From assembly GCA_946480655.1 (NCBI GenBank), contig CAMLKN010000133.1, positions 1 to 6,414 of the forward strand: a stretch of 6,414 bases of DNA. Reading direction: 5' to 3'. A program made the position numbers and the translations under genes. Within the stretch, counting starts at the first letter, position 1; the number at the start of each line of letters is the position of its first letter. This DNA comes from an uncultured Devosia sp. GTDB lineage: Bacteria; Pseudomonadota; Alphaproteobacteria; Rhizobiales; Devosiaceae. This document shows positions 5,974 to 6,414 of the stretch, one piece after another. The notes beneath the pieces were generated by a model. The model worked only from the letters and a program-made list of their open reading frames with translations. It was not told the origin of the DNA and did not search any database.

Positions 5974-6414
5974 CTATTTGGCAAATTGGTTGGCTGGGGC
6001 TGCCGTGGCAAGGTCTGTCGGTCCAAAAATCGTTTCGAAACGGCTGCGCAGCACCGAATCGACCTCAGGCAGGGTGAGCAACAGGCCCAGATCCTCGAAG
6101 GAGGTGACGCCCTGGTCGGTAATGCCGCAGGGGACGATGCCGTCATAATGGGAGAGATCGGGCGAGACATTGAGGGCAATGCCGTGAAAGGTGACCCATT
6201 TGCGCACCCGGACGCCGATGGCGGCGATCTTGTCTTCGCGCCCAAGTCCCTTTTCGGGTCGCGACACCCAGACGCCGACACGGCCTTCGCGGCGTTCGGC
6301 CCTGATGTTGTGGGCGTCGAGCGTGTCGATGACCCATTGCTCCAGCCCCTGGACCAGGCAGCGGATGTCGCGGCCGCGCTGGGTGAGGTCGAGCATGACA
6401 TAGGCCACGCGCTG
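5974..6414 (-). CDS. lipB: Octanoyltransferase LipB, 5'-partial
   Basis: A cytosolic enzyme that moves the octanoyl group from acyl carrier protein to lipoyl domains of 2-oxoacid dehydrogenases and the glycine cleavage H protein, the first step of de novo lipoate synthesis. The visible 146 residues begin within the family phrase [10 protein letters not shown], so the N-terminal third or so lies beyond the window; the GTG at 6406-6408 is internal. The acyl-thioester dyad is present: Lys at 6229-6231 in [12 protein letters not shown] and Cys at 6127-6129 in GIVPCGI. The FHGIALNV motif (His at 6184-6186) and the [10 protein letters not shown] loop also match. The C-terminus ends at TAG 5974-5976, as expected for LipB. 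It is the first visible gene of an apparent operon with the DUF4282 gene. Confidence 0.96.
   Translation of the reverse strand, partial: QRVAYVMLDLTQRGRDIRCLVQGLEQWVIDTLDAHNIRAERREGRVGVWVSRPEKGLGREDKIAAIGVRVRKWVTFHGIALNVSPDLSHYDGIVPCGITDQGVTSFEDLGLLLTLPEVDSVLRSRFETIFGPTDLATAAPANQFAK

Overview
The window is dense, GC-rich DNA coding on both strands. It looks like an alphaproteobacterial chromosome, most likely order Hyphomicrobiales and possibly a Devosia relative. The support is the codon and GC character, the family mix (DUF6894, DUF4282, RimO, LipB, DoxX), and intergenic palindromes of the type CCTCGG..CCGAGG. The genus guess is weak because no marker gene is present. No rRNA, tRNA, CRISPR array, phage or insertion-sequence gene is visible.

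Layout, left to right. (1) 1-1700, minus: an SLC13-type permease with two central RCK_C (TrkA_C) domains; its 3' end lies outside the window. (2) 1701-1831: a divergent intergenic region with a perfect 14-bp palindrome. (3) 1832-2746, plus: a phosphotriesterase-family metal hydrolase starting at GTG. It keeps the complete metal-binding set but not the residues of typical acyl-homoserine-lactone lactonases. (4) 2753-2986, minus: a 77-residue DUF6894 protein, convergent with the hydrolase across a 6-bp gap. (5) 3066-4391, minus: rimO, the ribosomal protein S12 methylthiotransferase. (6) 4634-5011, plus: a four-helix DoxX-family membrane protein, divergent from rimO. (7) 5012-5235: a non-coding stretch with two REP-like hairpins in opposite orientation and a strong hairpin terminator. 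(8) 6414-5236, minus: an apparent operon, lipB (5' end missing) - DUF4282 membrane protein - small single-pass membrane protein, with gaps of 23 and about 10 bases.

Most of this is ordinary core or near-core gene content. Two places deserve attention. The first is the divergent permease/hydrolase pair, which could be an uptake-and-hydrolysis module for an unknown substrate. The second is the DUF4282/small-membrane-protein junction, where an RNA hairpin carries the upstream stop codon in its loop and the downstream ribosome-binding bases in its stem. I found no convincing sign of an undescribed defence or mobile system. The very long open frame opposite the permease gene (60-1835) is best explained as a GC-driven shadow.
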